A stretch of DNA of 64,000 nt, from the NCBI RefSeq assembly GCF_000367945.1, contig NZ_KB849179.1, forward strand, positions 2,131,747-2,195,746, written 5' to 3'. The position numbers and the translations under genes are program-made. The stretch comes from Acinetobacter proteolyticus. GTDB lineage: Bacteria > Pseudomonadota > Gammaproteobacteria > Pseudomonadales > Moraxellaceae. Shown piece after piece: positions 17,505 to 26,249 of the stretch (its first letter is position 1; every line of letters begins with the position of its first letter). The notes under the pieces are model-generated. The model saw nothing but the letters and a program-made list of their open reading frames with translations, ran no database searches and was not told the DNA's origin.

Positions 17505-17923
17505 CTTGACCTTCCTATTACCCGATGCTCCGCATCATCATTCTTTTTCTAACATCCTTTTGAGTGAATCCCTACAAGCTATAAGGAAAATCGTATTCAC
17601 GCTTCACTCATGGGCAGACAATATGCCTACATAATCTCATTCTTCATTATGCTGATAATTTACACAAAAGCAAAATAATTTAGGTAAATGGTGTATTTTC
17701 CGATGAGTGAAAGAAAAGTTGAACGCTCTTTAATTTTTCTATACTAATGATTTTTATCTGCTTATTAGTTTTCCATAAAGTAAAATTTCAGCATCTGTCA
17801 AATTCAGATCATTGTTGCAAAATGTAATTACTGGATTAAAGTCTAGTTAAGCTAGAATTAACACTACTTTGTGCAAAACCCTGCTCGGCACTTCTCAGAT
17901 AAAATCAGACGCTAAATTCGCAA
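17505..17923. other. Intergenic region between tpsB and the 881-aa gene
   Basis: No credible gene. It is AT-rich and should hold the promoter of the four-gene unit. On the minus strand a plausible -35 TTGCTT (17668-17673) and -10 CATAAT (17646-17651) are spaced 16 bp, leaving a leader of about 140 nt. The leader contains a short GATGC/GCATC hairpin near 17524-17536. I see no strong terminator after tpsB. Confidence 0.35.
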
Positions 17924-19627
17924 CTAAAACCGCCATCCAATACCAAACTGCAATCGTGGTTGCTGATCCTTGTCGCTTTTCGCAGCTGAAGTATTTCGCC
18001 ATGCGAGTGTCGCATTATAATCAAAGTCTTGATAGCCACCACCAAAGCCAATCCCTGTACTTGCTATAGCGCGAGTATTTTTATCGCTCAGATATGAATT
18101 TTTATTTTGCTGTATTCGTCCAACATCTTGGAATAAATAAGTACTTAGCCATGGTGTCAGTTGATAATAAAAATTAATTGATGTCCCCCAACCTTGATCT
18201 CCAAGTCCTTCTGCTGCTGGATAAGCACGCATTGGGTTCAAGGAAAATTTCTCGGCTGAGTCGAGGTTCTTAGATGCAAGTTGTCCATATAACTCACTGG
18301 TCAACCATGAAGATGCTGTTAATCTTTGCTGTCTGGAAAGCTTAAGTTCATATTTATTGAAACTCCCTTGCGTCTTTGCAGATAAGCGATCTATATTTAA
18401 GGCTGATGGGCTTTGAATGTTCAGATTGCCAATCGTCGTGATCAACTCAAATTGATTGATACCACCTTTGGCATCTCCAATTCCCCAATCATCCATTCGG
18501 CTAAAATTGAATGAGATCCGACTCGCCTCTATCTGTTTAGATGCCTCTGTATTCGTGGCCGCAATTTCATCAAATAACTTTCTTTTTTCAGCCAGCAGCT
18601 TCAAATTCAAATTCGTCTTTTGACTTCGGATCAATGGATAAGTGAGATTTACATTATAGTTTTCAGAGGTCCCTGTCGCATCCAATTGCTTAAATTGTTC
18701 ACCCAGTTCATATTCAGTTCTACTATAACCACCGCCCAGCCATAGACCCGTTCCTGTTACAGGAAACCGAGCATTTAAACTACCTGAAACCAAGTCTTGA
18801 TTGCTTCCGAGTAATTGAGCAGATAGCTTCTCTCCATATCCCAATAAACTATTACTTTCGATATAGCTTGAAAGTCGATATTTGCCTGTATAACTACTTC
18901 CAGCGTTATCAATACCAATTCGTCCGAGCCAAGTTGGCTGTCCCAGAATATCCAAAACAAGATCAGTTTGCCCAATCTTTTCGCCAGCCTGTAGGTTTGC
19001 CTGAATTTGCCCCACACCTGCTAGGTCTGAAATAAGTAGCAAAGTCTGATTACTTTGCTGTTGTTGTAACGCCTGATGATGAGGAATTTGATCGGCAAAG
19101 CGCTTAATGGTTGTATCTTTAATTTTAGACTGGTTATTTAAAAGAACTTGCCCCAGTTGTCCTTCGAGTACTCTGATCACCAATATTCCATTTTCTAGTT
19201 TTTGTTTGGGTAGATAGGCTTTCGCCAGAAAGTAACCCTGCTTTTTATAGTATTGGGTGATTTTTTCTGCGCCAAGCTGTAAATCAGCCAGTACATTGTT
19301 TTTATTTTCCAGTGGTTTGACTAAATCATGTAAAACTGCTGTAGCAATTTGTTGATTCCCTTCTATCTGGACTTTTGTGACCCAAATAGGGGTTTGATCT
19401 TGACTGTAATTTTGCTGCGATAAATCAGCGCCAAAGTACTGTTGGTCTGCTTTAGGTGTTTGTTTGAATTGTTCAGGACCTAATTGCTTCGTAATGGTAC
19501 CACTATCAGGAATCACAACTTCAGCATGGACAATAGAAGAACCAGCAACCAAAATGCTCATCCCTCCCAATACTTGAAGGAGTGTTTTATTGCGCATCCC
19601 TGCTTGTTTATATAAATAAAATTTCAT
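17924..19627 (-). CDS. TpsB two-partner secretion transporter (ShlB/FhaC/HecB family)
   Basis: Outer-membrane Omp85-superfamily pore that exports the TpsA protein encoded just upstream. Signal peptide in the first ~35 residues (LGGMSILVAGSSIVHA). Two POTRA domains follow to ~residue 210, including VRVLEGQLGQVLLNN (POTRA_2 type). The rest is an amphipathic beta barrel with the family VRGY-like region replaced by MRAYPAAEGLGDQGWG near residue 475, and the usual terminal aromatic (LQFGIGWRF). I prefer the ATG at 19627 (MKFYLYKQ); an ATG at 19597 would give a more compact signal peptide. About 570 aa, normal for the family. Confidence 0.9.
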   Translation of the reverse strand: MKFYLYKQAGMRNKTLLQVLGGMSILVAGSSIVHAEVVIPDSGTITKQLGPEQFKQTPKADQQYFGADLSQQNYSQDQTPIWVTKVQIEGNQQIATAVLHDLVKPLENKNNVLADLQLGAEKITQYYKKQGYFLAKAYLPKQKLENGILVIRVLEGQLGQVLLNNQSKIKDTTIKRFADQIPHHQALQQQQSNQTLLLISDLAGVGQIQANLQAGEKIGQTDLVLDILGQPTWLGRIGIDNAGSSYTGKYRLSSYIESNSLLGYGEKLSAQLLGSNQDLVSGSLNARFPVTGTGLWLGGGYSRTEYELGEQFKQLDATGTSENYNVNLTYPLIRSQKTNLNLKLLAEKRKLFDEIAATNTEASKQIEASRISFNFSRMDDWGIGDAKGGINQFELITTIGNLNIQSPSALNIDRLSAKTQGSFNKYELKLSRQQRLTASSWLTSELYGQLASKNLDSAEKFSLNPMRAYPAAEGLGDQGWGTSINFYYQLTPWLSTYLFQDVGRIQQNKNSYLSDKNTRAIASTGIGFGGGYQDFDYNATLAWRNTSAAKSDKDQQPRLQFGIGWRF

Positions 19628-19660
19628 TATTTCTCTAAATTTAATCAATATCTTATTATT

Positions 19661-19690
19661 TAAGACCAGAGGCTTAAGCCTCTGGTCTTA
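19661..19690 (-). repeat. 30-bp perfect palindrome between tpsA and tpsB
   Basis: Perfect palindrome with arms TAAGACCAGAGGCTT / AAGCCTCTGGTCTTA in the tpsA-tpsB gap, starting 24 bp after the tpsA stop. As RNA it is a very stable hairpin. There is no T run after it on the minus strand, so it looks like a partial terminator or processing/stability element that lowers tpsB relative to tpsA. Confidence 0.7.
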
Positions 19691-19713
19691 TATCTTAATA
19701 ATCTCTTTTAATC

Positions 19714-22695
19714 TTAATGATTATAACGGAGCCATGGGGCCACATTATCTTCATCAATCACCCAAGTCGAGCTTGAATTTGGGTCAGAAGCATCGGCAAT
19801 ATCCCACCCTGAAAAAGTCAGAATTTTTTGCAGCTCTGCTGTGGTTTTTCCAGTACCACCCGCGCTGCTTGATTGACCAGAAGTTTCGGTATTCCAATAA
19901 CTATTAATAACTATACCATTAGCAGCATAAGGGTCATCTCCAATGAGCCCTCCGACATGATTTACCCCAGTTACAGCTCCATTTGAATAACTATTTTCAA
20001 CTGTTCCAGTATTGATGCCAATTAACCCACCGACAGATGTGTCGCCTTCAGTTATACTTGTTGAATATGAATTAGCTATAATTCCGCCATTATTATAACC
20101 AACAAGACCACCAACACTAGTATGACCTTTCGTCCGTCCAGTCGCATAACTGCTGTTGATAATATTATATGGCGCATTTGCCCCAACAAGACCACCAACA
20201 TACTGACTTGTAATAGCATTACTTGCAATCACATCACCTGTGGCATAGCTGTTATTGATATATAGACGTGGTGTTTGATCAGAACCTCTATAAACGATTA
20301 TTCCGACTAGTCCTCCTAGCCCCCCCAACCCACTGACATTGCCTGTAGCATAGCTATGATCTACATAATGCGAACTATTTTCCTGAGCTCCTAGTAGTCC
20401 AATCAAACCACCTGCACCACCGAAACCAAGTTCTGGATGCCAATTTCCATTTACATATGCACCCGTTAATATATTCCCTGTAGCATGACTATTATAGACG
20501 CCCTGTCCGCTACCTAATAGCCCACCAACACCTAGCCCAGCTGTATAATTAGGATCGAGATTTTGCTCTTGTTCTAATGACATTGTAAGATCGGCTAAAG
20601 AGATATTGCCTGTAGCATAACTATCATAAATAGGAAGCATACTCCCACCAGCTAATCCGCCAACACCTAAAATACCTTTCACATTTGCTTCTGAGTAACT
20701 TTGGCTAATTGTACCTAAATTGCTATTAATATTTTGCCCAACCGCACCACCAATTAAGCCTCCAATATAATACAAACCATGAACATGACCTGTACTATAG
20801 GCATTTTTAATATTGCCTCCCAAATGTAATCCAGTGAGTGCTCCCATATAAGCATGACCTTTGATTGACACATTGGTAAGACCAACATCTCTTAGCTCAC
20901 TGCCATAGGTAATGCTAAACAATCCCTGAGGAATCGCAACTTGATCATTTATGGGGCCCCAATTGGGTTGTGGTTGATTAATGGTTAAAGCGTCAATCTT
21001 ATGCCCTAGACCATGAAAGTTTCCTTGGAAAATTGGAGTTTCTGGAGGGATGCCACCTTCAGGTGTTTGTTGAATACCGCCATCGACTTTTACTGGTAAT
21101 TGTCCAATCGCATCAAAGCCTTTCCCATTATTCCAATTCACCGTATCAGAGGCATCAATATTACTGCCCAAGGCATAATTCCCAGTCAGGTTATTATTCA
21201 TCCCTTGCAAAGTATTGATATTGGCATCACCTTCTTCACCTAGATCATTAATCACAATATAGGAACTTCCATTGATCAACAACGTCGGTGATGAACCGCT
21301 GATATTAATTTTGGCGCCATTATTTAAGTTGTAATCCGAGCCTGTACCATAATTCATGGCAAGTTTGGCTTTATCCCCACTTAAGTCCAAATCACTATTA
21401 AAGTTAATATCTTTGTTTGCGGTTAGTGTCAGTGCAGTATTGGCATTCCAACTGGTTGCGTCATTGATATTAATATTGCCTTGACCTTCTGCTGTACCCA
21501 TCGCATTCAAAGTGACATTGCCTTTATTTAAAGCATCACCCAAAGTGGTACTGCTGACACTACCACCAAAAAAATCGACATCGATATTTTTAGCTTTCAG
21601 TTCCCAGCCACTGGTGGTCGGCGGTAAGCTGCTGGTACTATTTCGCTGTGTCGTGATATTCGTACCAGAATTGATGTTTACCTCTGCCGCAGAAGTTTTA
21701 ATCTGCCCACCATTACCACCATTTGGGGCTGATGCATCTAAGGTACCGCTGACATTCACGGTACCACTGCTTAAATCACTGCCGAGCTCAATCACACCAC
21801 GAACATTATTTACCGTTTGCGCTTGGATCACCCCAACACTATTCACCACTGCATTACTTAATTCATCAATGCCTTTTGCGGTAAGGATCACTTTACCGCC
21901 ATCGGCTTGAATCATTCCGCCTGAGTTAATCAAGGCCTGTGCCTTACCTTGGTTAATGGTATACCCCAACAAACTACCATTATTTAGATTCAGGGTGATA
22001 TCTCCACCTGCAGCCAATAATACATTGCCCTGTGGTGCTTTAATGGTACCTGTCTGTTTTACGGTCGGGGCAATTAAAGCAACCGTACCACCTGTCGGTA
22101 CAGTGATTTTGCCGCGGTTCTCAACGGTTTTGTTATTGGTAGGATTGTTAAAATTAAATAGATTGTTATTAAAATCAGCATTACTCAGGTTTAAGGTTGA
22201 TGCCACCAAACCCGCGGTATTGACCTGTGAGGTACTGCCAAATAGCACCCCATTCGGGTTAATAATAAATACTTGTCCATTGGCATTTAACTGACCATTT
22301 AAGTTGGATACACTGGTACCTGTGACGCGGTTTAAAGTAATCGAACTGCTATTTGGTTGCACGAAATTCACAATTTCATTGCTATTAGTCGAAAAGCTGC
22401 TCCAGTCAATTGCAGCTTTTGCGGTGGACTGGTTAATGGTTGTCGTTGTTCCTGCAGTTGAAATGCTCGCTGTTCCTGAACTCACCACCCCACCAGTTGG
22501 TCCTGCAAAAACAATACTTGCACTCAATACATTCACCGCAAAGAATGCTGCTAGTTTTGCTTTATGAGCAACTGCGGTTTTAGATTTGATTTTTGTTGTT
22601 GATTGCGTTGCAACCACGCCACCTTTGGCCTTCTCACTCACGGCTTGCCAGCAAAGATGTGTCGCATTCCATACCACTTGATAGATCTTATTCAC
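19714..22695 (-). CDS. TpsA exoprotein: ESPR, TPS domain and GLUG repeats
   Basis: Secreted filamentous-haemagglutinin-type adhesin. The N-terminus NKIYQVVWNATHLCWQAVSE is an extended signal peptide region (ESPR), followed by a signal peptide ending SASIVFA. The TPS (haemagg_act) domain follows, with FIINPNGVLFG near residue 148 (the NPNG motif needed for TpsB recognition). Beta-helix continues to about residue 600, then GLUG-type repeats (GGLIG, GGLVG with YATG/YSTG) to ~930, closing with a GLUG-protein tail (SYWNTETSGQSSSAGGTGKT). No toxin or CDI domain is visible. The start is probably GTG at 22695 (usual ESPR start MNKIY, with GGGG 6 bp upstream), not the ATG at 22707. Exported by the adjacent TpsB. 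Confidence 0.9.
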   Translation of the reverse strand: MNKIYQVVWNATHLCWQAVSEKAKGGVVATQSTTKIKSKTAVAHKAKLAAFFAVNVLSASIVFAGPTGGVVSSGTASISTAGTTTTINQSTAKAAIDWSSFSTNSNEIVNFVQPNSSSITLNRVTGTSVSNLNGQLNANGQVFIINPNGVLFGSTSQVNTAGLVASTLNLSNADFNNNLFNFNNPTNNKTVENRGKITVPTGGTVALIAPTVKQTGTIKAPQGNVLLAAGGDITLNLNNGSLLGYTINQGKAQALINSGGMIQADGGKVILTAKGIDELSNAVVNSVGVIQAQTVNNVRGVIELGSDLSSGTVNVSGTLDASAPNGGNGGQIKTSAAEVNINSGTNITTQRNSTSSLPPTTSGWELKAKNIDVDFFGGSVSSTTLGDALNKGNVTLNAMGTAEGQGNININDATSWNANTALTLTANKDINFNSDLDLSGDKAKLAMNYGTGSDYNLNNGAKINISGSSPTLLINGSSYIVINDLGEEGDANINTLQGMNNNLTGNYALGSNIDASDTVNWNNGKGFDAIGQLPVKVDGGIQQTPEGGIPPETPIFQGNFHGLGHKIDALTINQPQPNWGPINDQVAIPQGLFSITYGSELRDVGLTNVSIKGHAYMGALTGLHLGGNIKNAYSTGHVHGLYYIGGLIGGAVGQNINSNLGTISQSYSEANVKGILGVGGLAGGSMLPIYDSYATGNISLADLTMSLEQEQNLDPNYTAGLGVGGLLGSGQGVYNSHATGNILTGAYVNGNWHPELGFGGAGGLIGLLGAQENSSHYVDHSYATGNVSGLGGLGGLVGIIVYRGSDQTPRLYINNSYATGDVIASNAITSQYVGGLVGANAPYNIINSSYATGRTKGHTSVGGLVGYNNGGIIANSYSTSITEGDTSVGGLIGINTGTVENSYSNGAVTGVNHVGGLIGDDPYAANGIVINSYWNTETSGQSSSAGGTGKTTAELQKILTFSGWDIADASDPNSSSTWVIDEDNVAPWLRYNH

Positions 22696-23004
22696 AATTA
22701 TCCCCATCTGTTCTTAATATTTTAAAAAAATTGCGATTTATTTTTAGCATATCTTTTTTATTATTTGATTAATTTATATATTTTCCTGACCAATGGTTAA
22801 AACATCATCAAGCAATAACATAAATCACAGGTGAGTACTTCTCTTGAATTAAAAGAGAACGAGACGTAGAACATTTTATTTAGATGGATAAATCTAATTG
22901 ATTAAAAATAAGGAAATACTAAAAATTTAAGAATTATTATTCATTAAAAATGATACGATTTATGATGATGTGATAAGCATTATATTTAGCTTTTAATGAG
23001 AAGG
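22696..23004. other. Upstream region of tpsA
   Basis: No gene seen. Very AT-rich (long A/T runs), typical of H-NS-silenced or promoter DNA. A short inverted repeat TTCTCTT/AAGAGAA lies near 22839-22859. The 12-mer CAATGGTTAAAA at 22791-22802 recurs in both arms of the dcd terminator hairpin 220-240 bp away. Confidence 0.4.
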
Positions 23005-23038
23005 TTTTAACCATTGACCCGATGATCAATGGTTAAAA
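23005..23038 (-). terminator. Hairpin downstream of dcd
   Basis: Perfect 13-bp arms (TTTTAACCATTGA / TCAATGGTTAAAA) with an 8-nt loop, 18 bp after the dcd stop on the minus strand; AT-rich arms give a moderate terminator. Confidence 0.6.
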
Positions 23039-23056
23039 ATTTAAAACGATTAATAA

Positions 23057-23626
23057 TTAGGTCTTCGGTAAAGTCACACCTGTTTGACCTTGGTATTTAC
23101 CGCCACGATCTTTATATGATGTTTCACATACTTCATCGCTTTCAAAGAACAACATTTGCGCAACTCCTTCACCTGCATAAATACGCGCTGGCAAATTGGT
23201 GGTATTTGAGAACTCTAGAGTAACGTGACCTTCCCACTCAGGCTCTAATGGCGTTACATTCACAATGATCCCGCAACGCGCATAAGTCGATTTGCCCAAG
23301 CAAACGGTTAACACATTACGTGGGATACGGAAGTATTCAATCGTACGCGCTAACGCAAATGAGTTTGGTGGAATGATACACACATCAGATTCGATATCGA
23401 TAAAGCTTTTATCATCGAAGTTCTTTGGGTCAACAATCGCTGAATGAACGTTGGTAAACACCTTAAATTCGCGCGCACAACGAACATCGTAGCCATAGCT
23501 CGATACCCCATAAGAAATCAACTTTTCTCCGTTTTTATCAAAACGAACTTGATTCTCTGCATAAGGTTCAATCATGCCGTGTTTTTCGCTCATTTCACGA
23601 ATCCAACGATCAGATTTTATTGCCAT
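23057..23626 (-). CDS. dcd: dCTP deaminase
   Basis: Deaminates dCTP to dUTP, feeding dTMP synthesis. Sequence matches the trimeric Dcd family throughout: [16 protein letters not shown] near residue 42, [18 protein letters not shown] near 86, [20 protein letters not shown] near 110 (the S-R-C/A-G active-site segment with catalytic Glu in TPLEPEWEG), and [12 protein letters not shown] at the C-terminus, which closes over the nucleotide. Length (189 aa) is typical. Cytoplasmic. Isolated gene with a hairpin terminator. Confidence 0.96.
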   Translation of the reverse strand: MAIKSDRWIREMSEKHGMIEPYAENQVRFDKNGEKLISYGVSSYGYDVRCAREFKVFTNVHSAIVDPKNFDDKSFIDIESDVCIIPPNSFALARTIEYFRIPRNVLTVCLGKSTYARCGIIVNVTPLEPEWEGHVTLEFSNTTNLPARIYAGEGVAQMLFFESDEVCETSYKDRGGKYQGQTGVTLPKT

Positions 23627-23732
23627 GACTTTTTATCCATAGACGAAGTTAATAATTGGCGAGTACTTTAACGTAAAATGGTATCAATGAAAACAACAGC
23701 GCTATCCTGTTATGTGGATAACGCTGTCAAAG

Positions 23733-24326
23733 TTATAAATTGATCAATGCTGAATAGCTAATTGGGATGGCAAAAGCCATAAGTACTACAGATGCAGTGC
23801 GCTGTAATTTTGATTGAGATAACCATGCAACTTTATTGGTTGCTAACATTGCACCGACTGAAATCCAGAATAATGCAATGGGCAAAATCAAGCCGACAAA
23901 AGTACTCATATGTGCCATATAAATCTCTTGGCTTTTCCATGCTGCAACAGGAAAAATTGCTGAAGCAAATAACAATGCTTTCGGATTAAGCAAGGTTGCA
24001 CATAACAACTCTCTAGGTCGAATCGTTGGTTGATTTAAAGCCACTTCTTGGTTCGCAGTGCGCCATAATTTAATCGCAAGAAAGACGATATAACCCGCAC
24101 TTAATAATTTCAGAAAAATCGGCAATGCAGGCAAAGTTGCTGAGACTTTACCAATCAGCATGCCCCATGCACTAATTGCGATGATATAGCCAACCGCTTC
24201 TGCTGGAATCAAGAGTAAAGATTTGCGTAATCCAACTTGAATACCCGAAGATGCCAATAAGGTATTGGTGGGACCAGGAGTCAACAGAATGGTAATGACT
24301 AAACCAATAAAGAACCATGAAATCAT
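23733..24326 (-). CDS. LysE/RhtB-family amino-acid exporter
   Basis: 197 aa with about six membrane helices. The N-terminal signature ILLTPGPTNTLLASSGIQVG is the LysE-family motif (TPGP.N), followed by RKSLLLIPAEAVGY and the mid-protein LLNPKALLFASAIFP. The family exports amino acids or related small molecules; substrate unknown. Divergent from the DUF2062 gene; 107 bp from dcd. A second LysE/RhtB-type gene is at 35.5 kb but only distantly similar. Confidence 0.85.
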   Translation of the reverse strand: MISWFFIGLVITILLTPGPTNTLLASSGIQVGLRKSLLLIPAEAVGYIIAISAWGMLIGKVSATLPALPIFLKLLSAGYIVFLAIKLWRTANQEVALNQPTIRPRELLCATLLNPKALLFASAIFPVAAWKSQEIYMAHMSTFVGLILPIALFWISVGAMLATNKVAWLSQSKLQRTASVVLMAFAIPISYSALINL

Positions 24327-24642
24327 TGAATGACCTCACTAGAAGATATTTTCAGATTAATCCAATTCCTAAACCATAGCAAAAAATTAACTGTAAACAG
24401 TTATGACCAAATACAACTTAAGCAACTGTTTTATATTTACTTTATAGATTTCAAGTCAACTCTACTCAACAGTCACAGCATAAAAGACGCCTATTTAAAA
24501 TACAATAAATGTAAGCTATTCGCCTTGGTCTTGTTTTTAGTGCAATAATGTTCAGCGCTATTTTAAGTTTTCGCTAAGTAAATCGTGTTATTTTCTATAC
24601 AATTTCCTATCTATCTGTCCTATTGGGTCTATTTTCGCATTT
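24327..24642. other. AT-rich divergent intergenic region
   Basis: Promoter region between the LysE-family and DUF2062 genes. A 72-codon frame at 24330-24548 has no ribosome site, biased AT composition and no recognisable sequence; I regard it as non-coding. No palindromes or terminators seen. Confidence 0.4.
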
Positions 24643-25200
24643 ATGCCTAAGCAATTCTTTCACAAGTGGCTGCCTTCATCAGAGAAAGTCGCTGGCCTTA
24701 AGCTGATGAAAATTTTTGGTGATCGCGCCTTAAATCCGTTGCTTTGGTATGTGAATCGTCGCTCAATTGCAAAAGCCATGTTTATTGGCACCTTCTGGGG
24801 CATTTTGCCTGTTCCATTCCATAGTCTGTTTATTATTTTGACGGTGTTATTTTTTGAAGTAAATTTACCGATCGGTCTCTGTATGGCGTGGCTCACCAAT
24901 CCTTTTACCGTGGTGCCAATTCTGTATTTAGGTTTTTGGTTTGGGACAAAAATTTATCACGTCAATATGATTAATAAAGAGATGTTGCTTGGAGTGTTAC
25001 ATCAAATTTTAAACTGGATTAAAAACTTTGGGCATGGCCATATAGATTTTAGTTTGGCCAAGATTTTGGTTTCTGGTTTAATGATTGAAGCCGTTTTATT
25101 TGCCGTTTTATTTTATCTAGCGACTCACCTGTTATGGCGTTGGGTGGTGATTCGCAGTTGGCGCAAACGTGAAAAACAACAAAGAGAAGAAACCATTTAA
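24643..25200 (+). CDS. DUF2062 membrane protein
   Basis: 185 aa. The DUF2062 core is clear: GTFWGILPVPFHSLFIILTV near residue 48 and LCMAWLTNPFTVVPILYLGF near 80, giving two membrane hairpins, plus a third hydrophobic helix near 145-168 and a basic C-terminal tail (RSWRKREKQQREE). An inner-membrane protein of unknown function found across Proteobacteria. The stop codon lies inside a 30-bp near-perfect inverted repeat shared with the convergent nucleosidase-like gene. Confidence 0.85.
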   Translation: MPKQFFHKWLPSSEKVAGLKLMKIFGDRALNPLLWYVNRRSIAKAMFIGTFWGILPVPFHSLFIILTVLFFEVNLPIGLCMAWLTNPFTVVPILYLGFWFGTKIYHVNMINKEMLLGVLHQILNWIKNFGHGHIDFSLAKILVSGLMIEAVLFAVLFYLATHLLWRWVVIRSWRKREKQQREETI

Positions 25201-25213
25201 ATGATTTCTTCTC
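25184..25213. repeat. Inverted repeat across the DUF2062 stop codon
   Basis: 15-bp arms with a single mismatch and no loop (GAGAAGAAACCATTT / AAATGATTTCTTCTC) between two convergent genes. It could end transcription from both sides, although neither strand has a strong T tract after it. Confidence 0.5.
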
Positions 25214-25224
25214 GATCATATTCA

Positions 25225-26100
25225 TTATTTAGCGTCTGCTTTTGCCTTCATATATTGTTCAGCAACCTCAAGTGCATAATCCTGACACGCTTCCCCTGTT
25301 GCAGAGTCATAGGCACCATTATTGGTAATATTATTCGATAAGATGCGCACCCCAAGGAATGGTACTTTGAACTGTTGCGCGATCTGCGCCACCGATGCGG
25401 CTTCCATTTCCTCTACAGAGGTTCCATATTTAGTATGGAAAAAGTTGATACGATCGAGTTCATTATTCCAGGTATCTGCTGAACCGATAGTGCCTTCAAC
25501 CACTTGTCCTTTGCTGTAATGCACTTTGGCTTTATAAGCGGCGATCAGTAATTCCTTATCCCCTTCGAATTTACGAATCGCAATCGGTTCTGGATCAGAC
25601 TCATCTTCTGGTAAGACATCAAATGCTTCATTCCACTCCAGTGAATTAGAACCACCGCCAATTGGCTTATTTGGGGTTTTAAATGCACCGATATTGGTGG
25701 TGTATTTGCCTAATACAATATCAAACACCTTTAGGTCTGGATCATGTCCACCCGAGGTACCCTGATTGATAATCGCAATCGGTTGATAATGCTGAATTGC
25801 AATGGCAGTGGCTGCGGCCGAGTTGCTCATGCCCATCCGGGTTTTAGACACCACCATTGGATAGCCTTTATAAGTGCCTTTCCAGAATTTCCAGCCACCA
25901 ATGGTTTCTACACTCACATTTTCTAGTTTTGATGCCATTCGCTCTGATTCAACAGGCAATGCGCCTTGGATCACAATCGGTTGTAATTTTGGCTTTTCCT
26001 GTACTTGGTTATTACGATCTGAAGAACCATCTCCATTACAGCCACTTAAAACTAAAGCTGCACAAACACTGACAATACCCATCAGGCTTTTAAATTGCAT
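25225..26100 (-). CDS. Lipoprotein of the MTA/SAH nucleosidase (PNP/UDP) superfamily
   Basis: Signal peptide with lipobox VLSGC near residue 19, so the enzyme fold is exported and lipid-anchored, unlike cytoplasmic Pfs/MTAN. Core motifs: VIQGALPVESERMASKL (equivalent to MTAN GAMEEEV, the catalytic Glu kept), MGMSNSAAATAIAIQHYQP, NQGTSGGHDPDLKVFDIVLG and EMEAASVAQIAQQFKVPFLG (purine/ribose Glu kept). The general-acid Asp in MTAN (RAISDxAD) is Asn here (RILSNNITN), as in 6-oxopurine phosphorylases. Function may be hydrolysis of oxopurine nucleosides, or altered/lost activity. Start is the ATG at 26100 or the adjacent one at 26103. Confidence 0.8.
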   Translation of the reverse strand: MQFKSLMGIVSVCAALVLSGCNGDGSSDRNNQVQEKPKLQPIVIQGALPVESERMASKLENVSVETIGGWKFWKGTYKGYPMVVSKTRMGMSNSAAATAIAIQHYQPIAIINQGTSGGHDPDLKVFDIVLGKYTTNIGAFKTPNKPIGGGSNSLEWNEAFDVLPEDESDPEPIAIRKFEGDKELLIAAYKAKVHYSKGQVVEGTIGSADTWNNELDRINFFHTKYGTSVEEMEAASVAQIAQQFKVPFLGVRILSNNITNNGAYDSATGEACQDYALEVAEQYMKAKADAK

Positions 26101-26213
26101 CATTGATCTATACTCAAAAATCAAAACAAGTGATAAGCAAGCAACATACCATTTTTTATTTTTTTAATTTATTTTTAAAGCGTAAAAATAAAAACTTATT
26201 TTAATCAAACAGT

Positions 26214-26242
26214 AAAAACCCAGCAGGATATGCTGGGTTTTT
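26214..26242 (-). terminator. Terminator downstream of mrp
   Basis: 12-bp perfect stem (AAAAACCCAGCA / TGCTGGGTTTTT) with a 5-nt loop just after the mrp stop; the arm supplies a T run on both strands, so it probably also acts on reverse transcripts. Confidence 0.85.
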
Positions 26243-26249
26243 AAGCATT

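Noticed and set aside
21512..22567. Long plus-strand frames opposite tpsA (up to 132 codons)
   Set aside because: Mirror of Gly/Thr/Asn-rich TPS-domain coding sequence; the sense gene is certain.
19714..22707. Contact-dependent inhibition (CdiA-like) toxin
   Set aside because: The exoprotein is under 1000 aa, lacks a VENN or pretoxin motif, ends in GLUG repeats, and no small immunity gene follows.
24330..24548. 72-codon frame between the LysE-family and DUF2062 genes
   Set aside because: No ribosome site, AT-driven amino-acid composition, lies in a divergent promoter region.
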